A stretch of 64,000 nt of DNA, taken from Streptomyces sp. 840.1 (lineage in GTDB: Bacteria > Actinomycetota > Actinomycetes > Streptomycetales > Streptomycetaceae). The stretch's first letter is position 1. The number at the start of each line of letters is the position of its first letter. The notes under the pieces are model-generated. The model saw only the letters and a program-made list of their open reading frames with translations, did not search any database and had not been told where the DNA came from. This document shows positions 19,282 to 29,066 of this stretch, piece by piece. A program made the position numbers and the translations under genes. Location: positions 129,001 through 193,000 of the forward strand of contig NZ_RJUU01000001.1 of NCBI RefSeq assembly GCF_003751445.1. Direction: 5' to 3'.

Positions 19282-20109
19282 TCAGGCCGGAGCGACGTCC
19301 GTGGACGGCGGCGGGTCGGCAGGGGTGTCGGCGGCCCCTCCGTCGGCAGCGGCCTTGTCGGCCACAGCTTCCCGCGCCTCCGCGGCGGCGCTGATCTCGC
19401 GCCAGGCGGATTCCGCCGCCTGTTGCTCCGCTTCCTTCTTGCTACGGCCGGTGCCGGTGCCGTACGAGACACCACCGACGCGAGCGGCAGCAGTAAAGGT
19501 CTTCTCGTGGTCCGGGCCGGTCTCCGTGACGAGGTACTCGGGCACGCCGAGGCTCTCGCTCGCGGTGAGCTCCTGGAGGCTGGTCTTCCAGTCCAGGCCG
19601 GCGCCGAGATTGGAGGACCTGTCGATCAGCGGGTCGAAGAGCCGGTGAACCAGCTCCGAGGCCGCGCCGAGGCCCTGATCGAGATAGACCGCGCCGAGCA
19701 CCGCTTCAAGGGTGTCGGCGAGGATGGACGCCTTGTCCCGGCCACCCGTGCCCTCTTCACCGCGGCCGAGCCGGATGAAGGAGCCGAGTTCGAGGCCGCG
19801 GCCCACTTCCGCAAGCGCACGCGAGTTGACCACCGCGGCCCGCAATTTGGCCAGCTGGCCTTCAGGCAGGTCGGGGTGAGTGCGGTACAGCGTGTCCGTG
19901 ACCACCAGGCCGAGCACCGAGTCCCCGAGGAACTCCAGCCGCTCGTTGGTGGGCAGACCGCCGTTCTCGTACGCGTACGAACGGTGGGTCAGCGCACGCA
20001 CCAGAAGGGCGGACTCGAGGTGGTACCCGAGCCGCCCTTCCAGAAGCGTGTGGGACGAGGCTGTGTTGACGTTGTCTGCCTGCTTCTTGGCGTGGGACAA
20101 CTCAGACAT
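19282..20109 (-). CDS. rnc: Ribonuclease III (AbsB)
   Basis: A 275-residue double-strand-specific endoribonuclease. The RNase III signature [12 protein letters not shown] sits near residues 55-66 and the second acidic motif [13 protein letters not shown] near 130; a dsRNA-binding domain occupies about 175-245, followed by an Ala/Pro-rich tail. In S. coelicolor this gene is absB, a global post-transcriptional regulator of antibiotic genes. The ATG at 20109 follows AGAGG; an upstream in-frame start at 20121 is less likely. It lies 19 bases after rpmF in the DUF177-rpmF-rnc order common in actinobacteria. Confidence 0.96.
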   Translation of the reverse strand: MSELSHAKKQADNVNTASSHTLLEGRLGYHLESALLVRALTHRSYAYENGGLPTNERLEFLGDSVLGLVVTDTLYRTHPDLPEGQLAKLRAAVVNSRALAEVGRGLELGSFIRLGRGEEGTGGRDKASILADTLEAVLGAVYLDQGLGAASELVHRLFDPLIDRSSNLGAGLDWKTSLQELTASESLGVPEYLVTETGPDHEKTFTAAARVGGVSYGTGTGRSKKEAEQQAAESAWREISAAAEAREAVADKAAADGGAADTPADPPPSTDVAPA

Positions 20110-20128
20110 CGGGCCTCTCACCAGCCGC

Positions 20129-20302
20129 TCAGACCTCGAGGACCTGGCGCTTGTTGTACGTGCCGCAGCTGGGGCACGCGATGTGCTGCAGCTTCGGCTC
20201 CTGGCAACGCTCGCACGAAACCAGGGTGGGGACCGCAGCCTTCCACTGCGACCGGCGGTGGCGCGTGTTGCTGCGCGACATCTTCCGCTTCGGAACAGCC
20301 AC
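20129..20302 (-). CDS. rpmF: 50S ribosomal protein L32
   Basis: A 56-residue mature (57-codon) ribosomal protein beginning [13 protein letters not shown], with a CERC...CPSC zinc motif, so it is the zinc-binding form. The GTG at 20302 lies just after the DUF177 stop at 20305, which implies translational coupling. Confidence 0.97.
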   Translation of the reverse strand: MAVPKRKMSRSNTRHRRSQWKAAVPTLVSCERCQEPKLQHIACPSCGTYNKRQVLEV

Positions 20303-20304
20303 GG

Positions 20305-20946
20305 CTACTTCTCCTGCTTCTCGTCGACGCCAGGTTCGGCGCCGCCCATGTTGTCCTTCTCGCCGTCCTGAACGGTCTCGGCGAGTCCTTGCAATGCCGC
20401 CCAACGGATGTCGAGGGCTTCGTGGTGGTGACCGGGGTTCTCGTCCAGCCTGACTCCGCATTCGGAGCACAGACCGGCGCAGGTCTCCCGGCACACCGGC
20501 TGCATCGGCAGTGCGAGCACCACCGCATCACGCAGCACTGACTCGAGGTCGAACAAGCCGTCCTCGAGGAAGAACCTGTCCTCGTCGTCCTCGGCGTCGT
20601 CGACCGGGTCCGCCGTCTTGCTGCGGTTCCGGTCATCGGCGTCAGGGTACGAGAACATCTCCTGGAAGTCCGCCTCGACCTCAAGGCTCAGCGGCTCCAG
20701 ACACCTTACGCACTCCCCCTCGGCCGATGCACGGGCGGTGCCTGTGACAAGCACACCTTCCATGACCGATTCGAGGCGGACCTCCAGCTCCACGGGTGCG
20801 CCTTCCGGCACACCGACGACTCCGTCGATACCGAAGTCCTTGGGGGCGTCCACCGAGCGGGTCAGCCGCTTCATGGCACCCGGACGCCGACCCAGCTCGT
20901 GCGTATCGAACACGAGAGGGTTTCGGTGGTCGAGGTGGCCGTTCAG
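20305..20946 (-). CDS. DUF177 (YceD-like) protein, probable CTG start
   Basis: A 213-residue YceD/DUF177 protein, the usual upstream partner of rpmF, linked in other organisms to 23S rRNA or ribosome maturation. It shows the conserved opening [19 protein letters not shown], the paired cysteines in [10 protein letters not shown], and the C-terminal [13 protein letters not shown] with a second cysteine set. I propose the CTG at 20946 as start: recalled homologues begin just there, AGGAAAAG lies ahead, and upstream codons lose GC bias. An ATG at 21039 is in frame, but the intervening codons do not look coding. Heads the DUF177-rpmF-rnc operon. Confidence 0.85.
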   Translation of the reverse strand: MNGHLDHRNPLVFDTHELGRRPGAMKRLTRSVDAPKDFGIDGVVGVPEGAPVELEVRLESVMEGVLVTGTARASAEGECVRCLEPLSLEVEADFQEMFSYPDADDRNRSKTADPVDDAEDDEDRFFLEDGLFDLESVLRDAVVLALPMQPVCRETCAGLCSECGVRLDENPGHHHEALDIRWAALQGLAETVQDGEKDNMGGAEPGVDEKQEK

Positions 20947-21132
20947 GGCTTTTCCTGCTTTCGAATCATGCGCATCACGCGTGGTGGGGAAGGGCCGACC
21001 GGCTCCGGAGTCGAAGCGGGCAGCCTGGATCGCGGACATACGCGCGACCGAAGAACCAGGATACTTGACGCGCCGCCCAGCTCCCAATCCGGCCTTGAAC
21101 CGACACCTTCCGGCCTTCACCCCGCACCACCC

Positions 21133-21165
21133 GGCGGCCGGTCCGGCGCCGGACCAAGGGCCGCC
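21133..21165 (-). terminator. Compound hairpin after the DivIVA-like gene
   Basis: An inner 16-base palindrome (GGTCCGGC/GCCGGACC) is framed by GGCGGCC (21133-21139) and GGCCGCC (21159-21165), starting six bases past the stop codon. Strong GC hairpin without a U tract. Confidence 0.55.
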
Positions 21166-21170
21166 GCCGG

Positions 21171-22274
21171 TCAGCGCTCCTGTTCGTACCGTCGGAGCTG
21201 GTCCAGATCGATCATGCTGGTGTCGAACAGGCTGGTCTCGTCCAGAGCGCCCTCACCGTGCTGCTGGAGGGGCTGCTGCTGCGCCTGGGCGGGCTGCTGC
21301 TGCCAGGAGGCGTCGTAGCCCTGCGCTGGCAACGGCACCTGGTTCTGGTCGTAGCCCTGCTGCTGGTACCCGGCGTAGGGGTCCGGCTGCTGCTGGTAGC
21401 CGTACACGTCCTGCTGGGGCTGGTCCTGGTACGCGTAGGTCTGCGCGTACTGCGGCTCCTGCTGCACGGGGTACTGGGGCTCCGGCTGCACCGGGTACTG
21501 CGGATCGGCCTGCTGGGGCACCTGCTGCGGCTGCGGGGTGGCGATCTCGGCCAGTCCCGCCCAGTGGTCCTCGTCACTGGTGTGGACCTGGCCGCCCGCG
21601 GCGTCCTGGGCGGCCATGTGCGCGCCGAGGTCGTCGGTGGCGACCCGGCCGTGCAGCTTCTGCCGGCCCCGGCCCACCGCCTCCAGGGTCTTGGCGAGCA
21701 CCGCCTCGAAGGCGCCGAGCTTGGTGTCCACGTACTCGTCGGCCCGGCGCTGGAGCGTGGCCGGGTCGGTGCTGCGCTCGGGGGCCTCGGCGAAGTCCGG
21801 GTCCTCGTAGCCCTGCTCGTCGAAGCCCTGGCCCCGGCCGAGGAGCTTCTCTCGGCCCCGGTCCACGGAGCCGATGGTCTTGGTGAGGACGACCTCGAAG
21901 TTGGCGAGCTTGCTGTCGACGTACTCGTCGGCCTCGGCTCGGATCTCGTCGGCGTCCTTGCGGGCCTCACCGAGGATCCGGTCGGCCTCCGCCTGGGAGC
22001 GCCGGGCGATCTCGGTGTCCGAGACCAGCGAGCCGCGCTCGGCGTGGGCGGTCTCGATGATCCGGCCCGCCTCCTGGCGGGCCTGCTGGACCAGCTGCTC
22101 GTGTCCGCCGATCAGCTCGGCGGCCTGTGCGAGCGAGCCGGGCAGGGCCTCGCGCACCTCTTCGAGCATCGCGAGCAGGTCGGCGCGGTTGACCACGCAG
22201 GACGCCGACATGGGCATCGACCGGGCGCTCCCGACCGCTTCGACGATCTCGTCGAGCTTCTTCTGCACGTCCAC
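21171..22274 (-). CDS. DivIVA-like / cell-division-initiation coiled-coil protein
   Basis: A 367-residue protein with two parts. Residues 1-130 form a long charged coiled coil with a repeated AEADEYVDSKLANFEVVLTK-like unit that recurs near residues 180-205 (ADEYVDTKLGAFEAVLAKT). The region after about 255 is Q/P/Y-rich low complexity (QYPVQPEPQYPVQQEPQY). Such proteins are annotated in Streptomyces as DivIVA-like or cell-division-initiation proteins; the duplicated membrane-curvature-type helix fits a polar scaffold, but this is inference. GTG at 22274 with only GAGTGG ahead. It lies 98 bases downstream of coaD on the same strand. Confidence 0.75.
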   Translation of the reverse strand: MDVQKKLDEIVEAVGSARSMPMSASCVVNRADLLAMLEEVREALPGSLAQAAELIGGHEQLVQQARQEAGRIIETAHAERGSLVSDTEIARRSQAEADRILGEARKDADEIRAEADEYVDSKLANFEVVLTKTIGSVDRGREKLLGRGQGFDEQGYEDPDFAEAPERSTDPATLQRRADEYVDTKLGAFEAVLAKTLEAVGRGRQKLHGRVATDDLGAHMAAQDAAGGQVHTSDEDHWAGLAEIATPQPQQVPQQADPQYPVQPEPQYPVQQEPQYAQTYAYQDQPQQDVYGYQQQPDPYAGYQQQGYDQNQVPLPAQGYDASWQQQPAQAQQQPLQQHGEGALDETSLFDTSMIDLDQLRRYEQER

Positions 22275-22372
22275 CGTGTGCTCGCCACTCTCTACTGCCG
22301 ATTGGAGACGGACGCAACGACTGTAAGGCCAGTCGGCGCCCGCCCGACACCTGGTGACGGACTGTCAGTGCC

Positions 22373-22882
22373 TCACTGCTGAGCGAGGCGTTCGGCCAGG
22401 GCCTCCCGGACCAGCGGGGGCAGCAGGTGCGAGACGTCTCCGCCCCAGGTCGCCACCTCCTTGACCAGGGAGGACGACAGGAAACTGTAGGTCGGGTTGG
22501 TCGGCACGAAGAGCGTTTCGACGCCCGAGAGCCCGTTGTTCATCTGGGCCATCTGGAGCTCGTAGTCGAAGTCGCTGACCGCCCGCAGGCCCTTCACGAT
22601 CGCCGGGATGTCGCGCTGCTTGCAGAAATCGACCAGCAGCCCGTGGAAGGACTCGACCTGCACGTTGCCGAAGTCCGCGGTGACCCGGCGGATCATGTCG
22701 ATCCGCTCGTCGACCGTGAACAGACCCTTCTTGGACTGGTTGATCATCACCGCGACATGTACGACGTCGTACAGCTTCGAGGCGCGGCCGATGATGTCGA
22801 GATGTCCATTGGTGATGGGGTCGAACGACCCCGGGCAGACGGCGCGGCGCAACTTGATTCCCTCGCTCTCCGGTCCGGTCAT
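22373..22882 (-). CDS. coaD: Phosphopantetheine adenylyltransferase (CoaD)
   Basis: A 169-residue enzyme making dephospho-CoA from phosphopantetheine and ATP, the fourth step of CoA synthesis. The nucleotidylyltransferase motif ([16 protein letters not shown]) opens the protein, and the C-terminal [12 protein letters not shown] replaces the ISSTxVR motif in the expected way. The ATG at 22882 overlaps the rsmD stop in an ATGA, so the rsmD-coaD pair is coupled. Confidence 0.96.
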   Translation of the reverse strand: MTGPESEGIKLRRAVCPGSFDPITNGHLDIIGRASKLYDVVHVAVMINQSKKGLFTVDERIDMIRRVTADFGNVQVESFHGLLVDFCKQRDIPAIVKGLRAVSDFDYELQMAQMNNGLSGVETLFVPTNPTYSFLSSSLVKEVATWGGDVSHLLPPLVREALAERLAQQ

Positions 22883-23463
22883 CGTGCGTCTTCGCACGTA
22901 GCGGCGGCGCGACCGTACCAAAGCGTTCCCTCGCCGTAGCGACGGGCCCGCAGTGGCTCGAATCCCTTGGGCCAGCTGAATTCTCCGCCTCTGGTGCTGC
23001 GCTCCACGGTGACGAGCGCATCGCCGGAGAGCCACCCCTGGGAACGGAGTGTGACCAGTATCTCGCCAAGATCGTCGTCGGTGACGGCGTACGGAGGATC
23101 CAGGAAGACCACGTCGTACGGCTCAGCCGGCGCCGGTCCTGTCACGATCTGCTCGGCTTTGCCTGCCCGGACCTCGGCGCCGGGCAGGCCCAGGGTGCGG
23201 ACGTTGTCCCGGACGGTGCGGACCGCCTTGGCGTCGGCCTCGACGAGCAGGGCGTGGGCCGCTCCCCGGGAGAGCGCTTCGAGGCCGACGGCGCCGGAGC
23301 CCGCGTAGAGATCGGCGATCCGGATGCCGTCGAGGGTGCCGAGGAGCGCCTGCCAGGTGGAGAACAGGCCCTCGCGCGCGCGGTCGGAGGTGGGGCGGGT
23401 GCCGGTACCGGGCGGGACGGCCAGGCGGCGTCCGCCGGCCGAGCCGGCGATCACGCGGGTCAT
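22879..23463 (-). CDS. rsmD: 16S rRNA (guanine-966-N2)-methyltransferase RsmD
   Basis: A 194-residue SAM-dependent methyltransferase. Motif [18 protein letters not shown] and the catalytic DPPY are both present; the N-terminal [12 protein letters not shown] and [12 protein letters not shown] are typical of RsmD. The ATG at 23463 starts directly with MTRVIAG. Overlaps coaD by four bases; recG ends about 120 bases upstream on the same strand. Confidence 0.95.
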   Translation of the reverse strand: MTRVIAGSAGGRRLAVPPGTGTRPTSDRAREGLFSTWQALLGTLDGIRIADLYAGSGAVGLEALSRGAAHALLVEADAKAVRTVRDNVRTLGLPGAEVRAGKAEQIVTGPAPAEPYDVVFLDPPYAVTDDDLGEILVTLRSQGWLSGDALVTVERSTRGGEFSWPKGFEPLRARRYGEGTLWYGRAAATCEDAR

Positions 23464-23568
23464 GGGTGTCTGATCCTCGGGTCGGGGCGGCGCGCAGGGT
23501 GCTGCGGGCGCCGTGCCACCCACGATATGGCGTCGGCGCGGCCGGGGCTCCCCGGGGCGGACGCCCCC

Positions 23569-23594
23569 GTACTCACCCCTTGTACTCACCCCTT
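23569..23594. repeat. 13-base tandem duplication covering the recG stop
   Basis: GTACTCACCCCTT occurs twice head to tail (23569-23581 and 23582-23594). The recG stop codon (23586-23588) lies in the second copy, so the duplication gives a second in-register TGA-containing unit downstream. Confidence 0.8.
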
Positions 23595-25796
23595 GTCGAG
23601 GTACTCCTCGCGGTCCTTGTCGAGCAGCGCGTCGAGTACGAGGCGCAGCTCGGGCAGGTGTTCCAGCTCCGGGTCGGCGGCGACGACCTCGACGGCCTCC
23701 GCGCGGGCGGCGGCGATGACCTCCTCGTCGTCGATGACGCTGAGGACCCGCAGCGAGGAGCGGACACCGGACTGGGCCTGACCGAGGACGTCGCCCTCGC
23801 GGCGCTCCTCCAGGTCGATCCGGGACAGCTCGAAGCCGTCGAGGGTGGCGGCGACGGCGGCGAGCCGGGCGCGGGCGGGGGCGGCCTCGTGGGCCTCGCT
23901 GACCAGCAGGCAGAGTCCGGGGGCGGAGCCCCGGCCGACCCGGCCGCGGAGCTGGTGGAGCTGGGAGACGCCGAACCGGTCGGCGTCCATGATCACCATC
24001 GCGGTGGCGTTGGGGACGTTGACCCCGACCTCGATGACCGTGGTGGCCACCAGCACGTCGGCCCGGCCGGCGGCGAAGCGGCGCATGACGTCGTCCTTCT
24101 CGTCGGGGTGCATCCTGCCGTGCAGCACCTCGATGCGCAGACCGGTCAGCGGGCCCTTGGCGAGCTGCTCCGCGATCTCCAGGACGGCCAGCGGCGGGCG
24201 CTTCTCCCCGTCCTCCTCGGCCGCCTTCTTCCCCTTCTTCGCGGCCGCCTCGTCCTCGTCGTCGCCGATGCGGGGGCAGACCACGTACGCCTGGTGCCCG
24301 TTCTCCACCTCCTCGCGGACCCGTTCCCAGGCGCGGCTGAGGAAGTGCGGCTTGTCCTTGGCGGGGACGACATGGCTGGCGATCGGGGAACGGCCGGCCG
24401 GCAGCTGGTCCAGGACGGAGGTCTCCAGATCGCCGAAGACGGTCATGGCGACCGTACGGGGAATGGGGGTGGCGGTCATGACGAGCAGGTGCGGCGACTG
24501 CTTTCCCTTGGAGCGAAGGGCGTCGCGCTGTTCGACCCCGAAGCGGTGCTGCTCGTCGACGACGACCAGTCCCAGCTCGTGGAACTTGACCTTGTCCTCG
24601 ATCAGCGCGTGGGTGCCGATGACGATCCCGGCCTCGCCCGTGACCAGGTCCAGGAGGGCCTGGCGCCGGGCGGGCACGCCCATGGAGCCGGTGAGCAGGA
24701 CCACCTTGGTGCCCAGCTCGGCCCCGCCCAGCATTCCGCCCTCGGCGAGCTCGCCCATCATCTCGGTGATGGAGCGGTGGTGCTGCTGGGCGAGGACCTC
24801 GGTGGGCGCGAGCATGGCGGCCTGTCCGCCGGCGTCCACGGTGGTGAGCATGGCGCGCAGCGCGACCATCGTCTTTCCCGAGCCGACCTCGCCCTGGAGC
24901 AGCCGGTGCATCGGGTGCTCGGCCGCCAGGTCGTCGAAGATCTCCTTGGAGACCTTGAGCTGGCCGTCGGTGAGGGTGAAGGGCAGCTTGGCGTCGAAGG
25001 CGTCGAGGAGTCCGCCGGGCACCGGGCGGCGGGCTACGGCCGGCAGCTGGGTGTCCGCGTACCTGCGGCGGGCCAGGGCGACCTGGAGGACGAAGGCCTC
25101 GTCCCATTTGAGCCGGTCCCTGGCCGCCTCGACGTCGGCCTTGGTCTGCGGGCGGTGGATCTTCAGCAGCGCCTCGGGCAGCGCGGTGAAGCCCCGGCCC
25201 TCGCGCAGTGCGGGCGGCAGCGGGTCGACGGCCTCCTGGGCGCTGGGCAGCACCGCGTCGACCGCCTTGGCGATCCGCCAGGAGTCGAGCTGCTTGCAGG
25301 CCGGGTAGATCGGGAGCAGCTTGCCGGCGAAGGCGTCCACGGCCTCGCTCGCCCCGGCCTCGTCGGTAAGCTCGGCGTCCAGGAGCTGGTAGGTGGGGTG
25401 GGCCAGCTGCATCTTGCGGTTGAAGAGGGAGACCTTGCCGGCGAACATGGCGCGCCGGCCCGGCAGCAGCTCCTTGTGCGGCTTGTGGACGCCGTGGCCG
25501 AAGAAGACCAGCTGGAGCCGCCCGTGGCCGTCGGTGAGGGTGACTTCGAGGCGCTTGCCCCGGCCGCCGTTGAACGCCATCACGCGCGCGTCCGAGACCT
25601 GGGCGACGACCGTCACGTGCTCGTCCAGCGGGAGGTCGGTCAGCGCCGTGAGGCGGCCGCGCTCCTCGTACCGTCGCGGGTAGTGGTGCAGCAGATCACC
25701 GACCGTGTGCAGGTCGAGGTGTTCGGCCATCACCTTCGCGGTGGCGCCGCCGAGCAGCTTCTTGAGGGGTTCGTCGAACGCAGACACGCGATCCAT
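23586..25796 (-). CDS. recG: ATP-dependent DNA helicase RecG
   Basis: A 736-residue branch-migration helicase that remodels stalled forks and Holliday junctions. N-terminal wedge (OB) domain to about 200; Walker A GEVGSGKTMVA; DEQH box in VVVDEQHRFG; TATPIPRT (motif III); and the C-terminal QLRGRVGRG (motif VI). A charged insertion (DDEDEAAAKKGKKAAEEDGE) lies in the second helicase lobe. I chose the ATG at 25796 (MDRVSAFDEPL), which matches the family start, although the ribosome binding site is weak. Confidence 0.96.
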   Translation of the reverse strand: MDRVSAFDEPLKKLLGGATAKVMAEHLDLHTVGDLLHHYPRRYEERGRLTALTDLPLDEHVTVVAQVSDARVMAFNGGRGKRLEVTLTDGHGRLQLVFFGHGVHKPHKELLPGRRAMFAGKVSLFNRKMQLAHPTYQLLDAELTDEAGASEAVDAFAGKLLPIYPACKQLDSWRIAKAVDAVLPSAQEAVDPLPPALREGRGFTALPEALLKIHRPQTKADVEAARDRLKWDEAFVLQVALARRRYADTQLPAVARRPVPGGLLDAFDAKLPFTLTDGQLKVSKEIFDDLAAEHPMHRLLQGEVGSGKTMVALRAMLTTVDAGGQAAMLAPTEVLAQQHHRSITEMMGELAEGGMLGGAELGTKVVLLTGSMGVPARRQALLDLVTGEAGIVIGTHALIEDKVKFHELGLVVVDEQHRFGVEQRDALRSKGKQSPHLLVMTATPIPRTVAMTVFGDLETSVLDQLPAGRSPIASHVVPAKDKPHFLSRAWERVREEVENGHQAYVVCPRIGDDEDEAAAKKGKKAAEEDGEKRPPLAVLEIAEQLAKGPLTGLRIEVLHGRMHPDEKDDVMRRFAAGRADVLVATTVIEVGVNVPNATAMVIMDADRFGVSQLHQLRGRVGRGSAPGLCLLVSEAHEAAPARARLAAVAATLDGFELSRIDLEERREGDVLGQAQSGVRSSLRVLSVIDDEEVIAAARAEAVEVVAADPELEHLPELRLVLDALLDKDREEYLDKG

Positions 25797-26005
25797 TGCA
25801 CACCACGCCACTGACAGTTGTCCGGGGGGCACCACCGGAGCCCGGGAAACTCGTGGTCAGATCGGCGCCCGCAACTCCAGGATCGGCTCCCACACCTCTC
25901 GTTCGCGATCACCTCACCAGGGATCGCCCGGCCCGCGCTCTCGCAGGCCCCTCGACCAGGGGCGGCGGTCGGAGGTGGCGTCGCTGCGGGAGTACGCGGG
26001 GGCGT

Positions 26006-26053
26006 GGCGCCGGGGTGGTCCGGCGCGGCGCCGGGGTGGTCCGGAGCGGCGCC
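26006..26053. repeat. 21-base tandem repeat between fakA and recG
   Basis: GGCGCCGGGGTGGTCCGG plus CGC or AGC is repeated twice (26006-26026, 26027-26047), followed by a third partial GGCGCC. It lies just past the fakA-like stop (26063) and reads as low-complexity intergenic DNA. Confidence 0.75.
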
Positions 26054-26062
26054 GCTGCTCCA

Positions 26063-27709
26063 CTACTCCACGCCGATCAGCAGCGGGGCGCACTGGTGGC
26101 CGCCGCGGTAGACCACCGTGTCCACCGCCAGGTAGCCCTCGCGGACGTGTTCCTCCAGGGTGCCGGCCAGTGCGTCGGGGATGTCCTCGCCCAGGACCAG
26201 GGTGACCAGTTCGCCGCCGGCCGCCAGCATCCGGTCCAGCACGCGGCGGGCGGTCTCCGGGACGTCCTGGCCGATGACGGCGACGTCGCCGTCGATGAGG
26301 CCCAGGATGTCGCCGGCCTGGCAGATCCCGGCCATGGTCCAGGACTGCCGCTCGGCGACGGCCAGTTCGGCGTAGCGGGTGGCGCCGGCCGCCGCGGTCA
26401 TGGCGACCACGTCCTCGTCGAAGCTGCGGTCCGCCTCGTGGACGGCCAGCGCCGCGATGCCCTGGACCGCGGCCCTGGTCGGGATGAGGGCGACCCGGAT
26501 GCCCTCGGCGCGGGCCTGCTCGGCGGCGGCCGCCGCGGTGTGGCGCAGGTCCGCGTCGTTGGGCAGGAGCACCACCTCGCGGGCGTGGGCGCGGCGGATC
26601 GCGTCGACCAGTTCGCCGCTGGCGGGCGGCTCCCCGGGGCGGGCGAGGACCGTCGTGGCCCCGGCCTCCGCGCACAGGCCGCCGAGTCCGTCACCCGGGA
26701 CGACCACGACGACGGCGCGCTGGGCGGGTTCGGGGCGGGCGCGCATCCGGTCCGCGGCGAAGTGGGTGATCCGGATGCGGTACGGCCGTCCGGCCTCGAC
26801 CCCGGCCTCGACCGCCGCACCGGCGTCGTCGACGTGCACATGGACGTTCCAGAGCCCGTCGCCGCCCACCACGACCAGGGAGTCGCCGAGCGCGTCGAGC
26901 CGGGCGCGCAGCCGCTCCACGGCGTCGTTCCCGGCCTCCAGCAGGTAGATGACCTCGAAGGCGGGCCCGTCCTGCGGGTCCTCGGGCGCGGGGCAGTCCC
27001 CGATCGCGGCGGCGAGCGGGGCGGGTGCGGCCGGTGCCTGGTGGATCCGCTCGGGGGCCCGGCCCGAGACGGCCTCGACCAGCGCACCCAGGACCGCGAC
27101 CAGTCCCCGTCCGCCGGCGTCCACGACCCCTGCCCGGCCGAGCACGGCGAGCTGTCCGGGGGTCGCTTCCAGGGCGGTGCGCGCCCCTTCGTACGCCGCT
27201 CGCGCCACCGCGCCCGTTCCGGCATCGGCTGCCGTGCGCCCTGCGGCTTCGGCGGCGACGGTGGCCACGGTCAGGACCGTGCCCTCGACGGGGTGTGCGA
27301 CGGCTTCGCGCGCCGAGGCCGCGGCCCGCGTCAGCGCGAGGCGCAGCCGGTCCGCGCCGGCCCGCTCGCCGGGTTCCCCGGCCAGCACCCCGGCCATGCC
27401 GCGCAGCAACTGCGCCAGGATCGTGCCGGAGTTGCCCCGGGCGCCGATCAGCGCCCCGTGCGCCATGGCCCGTACCGCGTCGGCGGTGGAGGGGACCGAG
27501 GTGCCGGTCTCATGGGCGGCGAACACCGCCTCGACGGCCGCCGCCGCGGATTCCGCGGTCAGGTAGAGGTTGGTGCCGGTGTCCCCGTCGGCGACGGGAT
27601 AAACGTTGATCGCGTCGATCGCCTCGCGCTCCCGGCCGAGTGCGTCCAGCGCCAGTGAGCACCAGGTACGCACCGCGACGGCGTCCAGGTCGTCGGCGGT
27701 CTGCGGCAC
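26063..27709 (-). CDS. FakA-like (DAK2/YloV) phosphatase/kinase domain protein
   Basis: A 548-residue protein of the DAK2-domain/YloV family, the ATP-binding subunit of fatty acid kinase in firmicutes. The N-terminal DAK2 domain has the nucleotide/metal motif YPVADGDTGTNLYLT (near residues 33-47) and GARGNSGT; the C-terminal half is the FakA-type domain. The acyl-binding partner (FakB/DegV) is not in the window, so a fatty-acid kinase role is inferred by family. GTG at 27709 with GAGGAGG ahead. Divergent from rpmB, upstream of recG. Confidence 0.85.
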   Translation of the reverse strand: MPQTADDLDAVAVRTWCSLALDALGREREAIDAINVYPVADGDTGTNLYLTAESAAAAVEAVFAAHETGTSVPSTADAVRAMAHGALIGARGNSGTILAQLLRGMAGVLAGEPGERAGADRLRLALTRAAASAREAVAHPVEGTVLTVATVAAEAAGRTAADAGTGAVARAAYEGARTALEATPGQLAVLGRAGVVDAGGRGLVAVLGALVEAVSGRAPERIHQAPAAPAPLAAAIGDCPAPEDPQDGPAFEVIYLLEAGNDAVERLRARLDALGDSLVVVGGDGLWNVHVHVDDAGAAVEAGVEAGRPYRIRITHFAADRMRARPEPAQRAVVVVVPGDGLGGLCAEAGATTVLARPGEPPASGELVDAIRRAHAREVVLLPNDADLRHTAAAAAEQARAEGIRVALIPTRAAVQGIAALAVHEADRSFDEDVVAMTAAAGATRYAELAVAERQSWTMAGICQAGDILGLIDGDVAVIGQDVPETARRVLDRMLAAGGELVTLVLGEDIPDALAGTLEEHVREGYLAVDTVVYRGGHQCAPLLIGVE

Positions 27710-27967
27710 CTGATGGTCCTCCTCGGAACGGGGCCTGGGGCGGCGGGCTGCACCGCAGGGTAGCCCCGGCCGGTGGCCCCCGGCGGGGTCAGGGGCGGGG
27801 CGGGCAGCTGTGGATCCCATGGTAGTTTCGTATCTCCGACGCAGCCGTTGTATGCTGCTTCGGTTGCCCGACGAGAGTCGGGACATTCCCCCGGTACCGC
27901 CACTTCAGTCAATGAATCCGGCGTGCCGGAATTCACTGTAAGTGCATCTGAAGTTTTGGAGTGACCC

Positions 27968-28153
27968 GTGGCTGCCAACTGCGACGTTTGCGGCAAGGGG
28001 CCGAGCTTCGGCAACAGCATTTCGCACTCGCACCGCCGTACGTCCCGTCGCTGGAATCCCAACATCCAGCGCGTGCGTGCCGTGGTCGGGCGGACGCCGA
28101 AGCGGCTCAACGTCTGCACCTCGTGCATCAAGGCCGGCAAGGTCGCGCGCTGA
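27968..28153 (+). CDS. rpmB: 50S ribosomal protein L28
   Basis: A 61-residue ribosomal protein with the zinc-binding cysteines CDVC and CTSC. The GTG at 27968 follows TTGGAG. A strong terminator lies 35 bases after the stop; the gene is monocistronic and divergent from the fakA-like gene. Confidence 0.97.
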   Translation: MAANCDVCGKGPSFGNSISHSHRRTSRRWNPNIQRVRAVVGRTPKRLNVCTSCIKAGKVAR

Positions 28154-28187
28154 CGTTCCCGTCGTAGCGCAGCCTTACCGGTTGCCC

Positions 28188-28221
28188 AAAAAGCCGGTCC
28201 ACCTCGGTGGACCGGCTTTTT
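28188..28221. terminator. Perfect bidirectional terminator between rpmB and thiD
   Basis: A 16-base perfect inverted repeat AAAAAGCCGGTCCACC / GGTGGACCGGCTTTTT with a 2-base centre; U-tract on both strands. One of the clearest intrinsic terminators in the window. Confidence 0.92.
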
Positions 28222-28246
28222 GCTGTGCCCGTACGGGCGGGGGCGG

Positions 28247-29056
28247 TCAGCCGGCGTTCCGCAGCTGCCAGCCGTGGCCGACCGGGCCGATGCCCGCGCC
28301 CAGCGCGAAGCCCGCCGCGATGGCCCCGGTCACGTAGGTCTTCGCCGCGCGTACCGCCGTGGGCACGTCCTGGCCCCGGGCCAGTCCGCAGGCGATCGCG
28401 GAGGCGAGGGTGCAGCCCGTGCCGTGCGTGTGGCGGTTGTCGTGGCGTGGGGCGCGCAGCCAGTGCTCCTCGGAGCCGTCCGTCAGCAGGTCCACCGGGT
28501 CGCCCGGCAGATGCCCGCCCTTGATCACCACCCAGCGGGGCCCGAGGCCGAGCATCTCGGCCGCGGCCCTTCGCATCCCGGCCTCGTCAGTGACCCGCAC
28601 GCCCGTGATCTGCGCCACCTCGTCGAGGTTAGGGGTCGCCACGGTCGCGACGGGCAGCAGCTTCGTACGGACCGAGTCGAGCGCCTCGGCGGCGAGCAGC
28701 GGGTCGCCGTGCTTGGAGACTCCGACCGGGTCCACGACGGCCGGGGCGTCCGTTTCGGCGATCAGTGCGGCGACGGTCTCGACGAGGACGGCGCTGGACA
28801 GCATCCCGGTCTTGACCGCGTTCACGCCGATGTCGTCCACGACGCTGCGGTACTGGGCGCGCACGGCCTCGGCCGGCAGCTCCCAGGCGCCCTGCACACC
28901 GAGCGAGTTCTGTGCCGTGACGGCGGTCAGCACGCTCATGCCGTGCACGCCGAGCGCCAGCATCGTCTTCAGGTCGGCCTGGATGCCCGCACCGCCGCCG
29001 GAATCGGATCCGGCGACGGTGAGCACGCGGGGCGGTACGGCGGAAGGTATCGGCAT
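28247..29056 (-). CDS. thiD: Hydroxymethylpyrimidine (phosphate) kinase ThiD
   Basis: A 269-residue ribokinase-fold kinase that phosphorylates HMP/HMP-P for thiamine synthesis. It begins [20 protein letters not shown], has the substrate region NAVKTGML, and the C-terminal anion-hole motif [13 protein letters not shown] at 29056 (the ATGCC of MPIPSAV) is preferred over GTG/ATG starts a few codons upstream. It follows thiL by 10 bases, so the two form one unit. Confidence 0.94.
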   Translation of the reverse strand: MPIPSAVPPRVLTVAGSDSGGGAGIQADLKTMLALGVHGMSVLTAVTAQNSLGVQGAWELPAEAVRAQYRSVVDDIGVNAVKTGMLSSAVLVETVAALIAETDAPAVVDPVGVSKHGDPLLAAEALDSVRTKLLPVATVATPNLDEVAQITGVRVTDEAGMRRAAAEMLGLGPRWVVIKGGHLPGDPVDLLTDGSEEHWLRAPRHDNRHTHGTGCTLASAIACGLARGQDVPTAVRAAKTYVTGAIAAGFALGAGIGPVGHGWQLRNAG

Positions 29057-29066
29057 ACGCCGCAAT

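Noticed and set aside
25981..26062. Tandem repeats near fakA as a CRISPR-like array
   Set aside because: Two units of 21 bases without spacers do not make an array; they are simple GC-rich tandem repeats.
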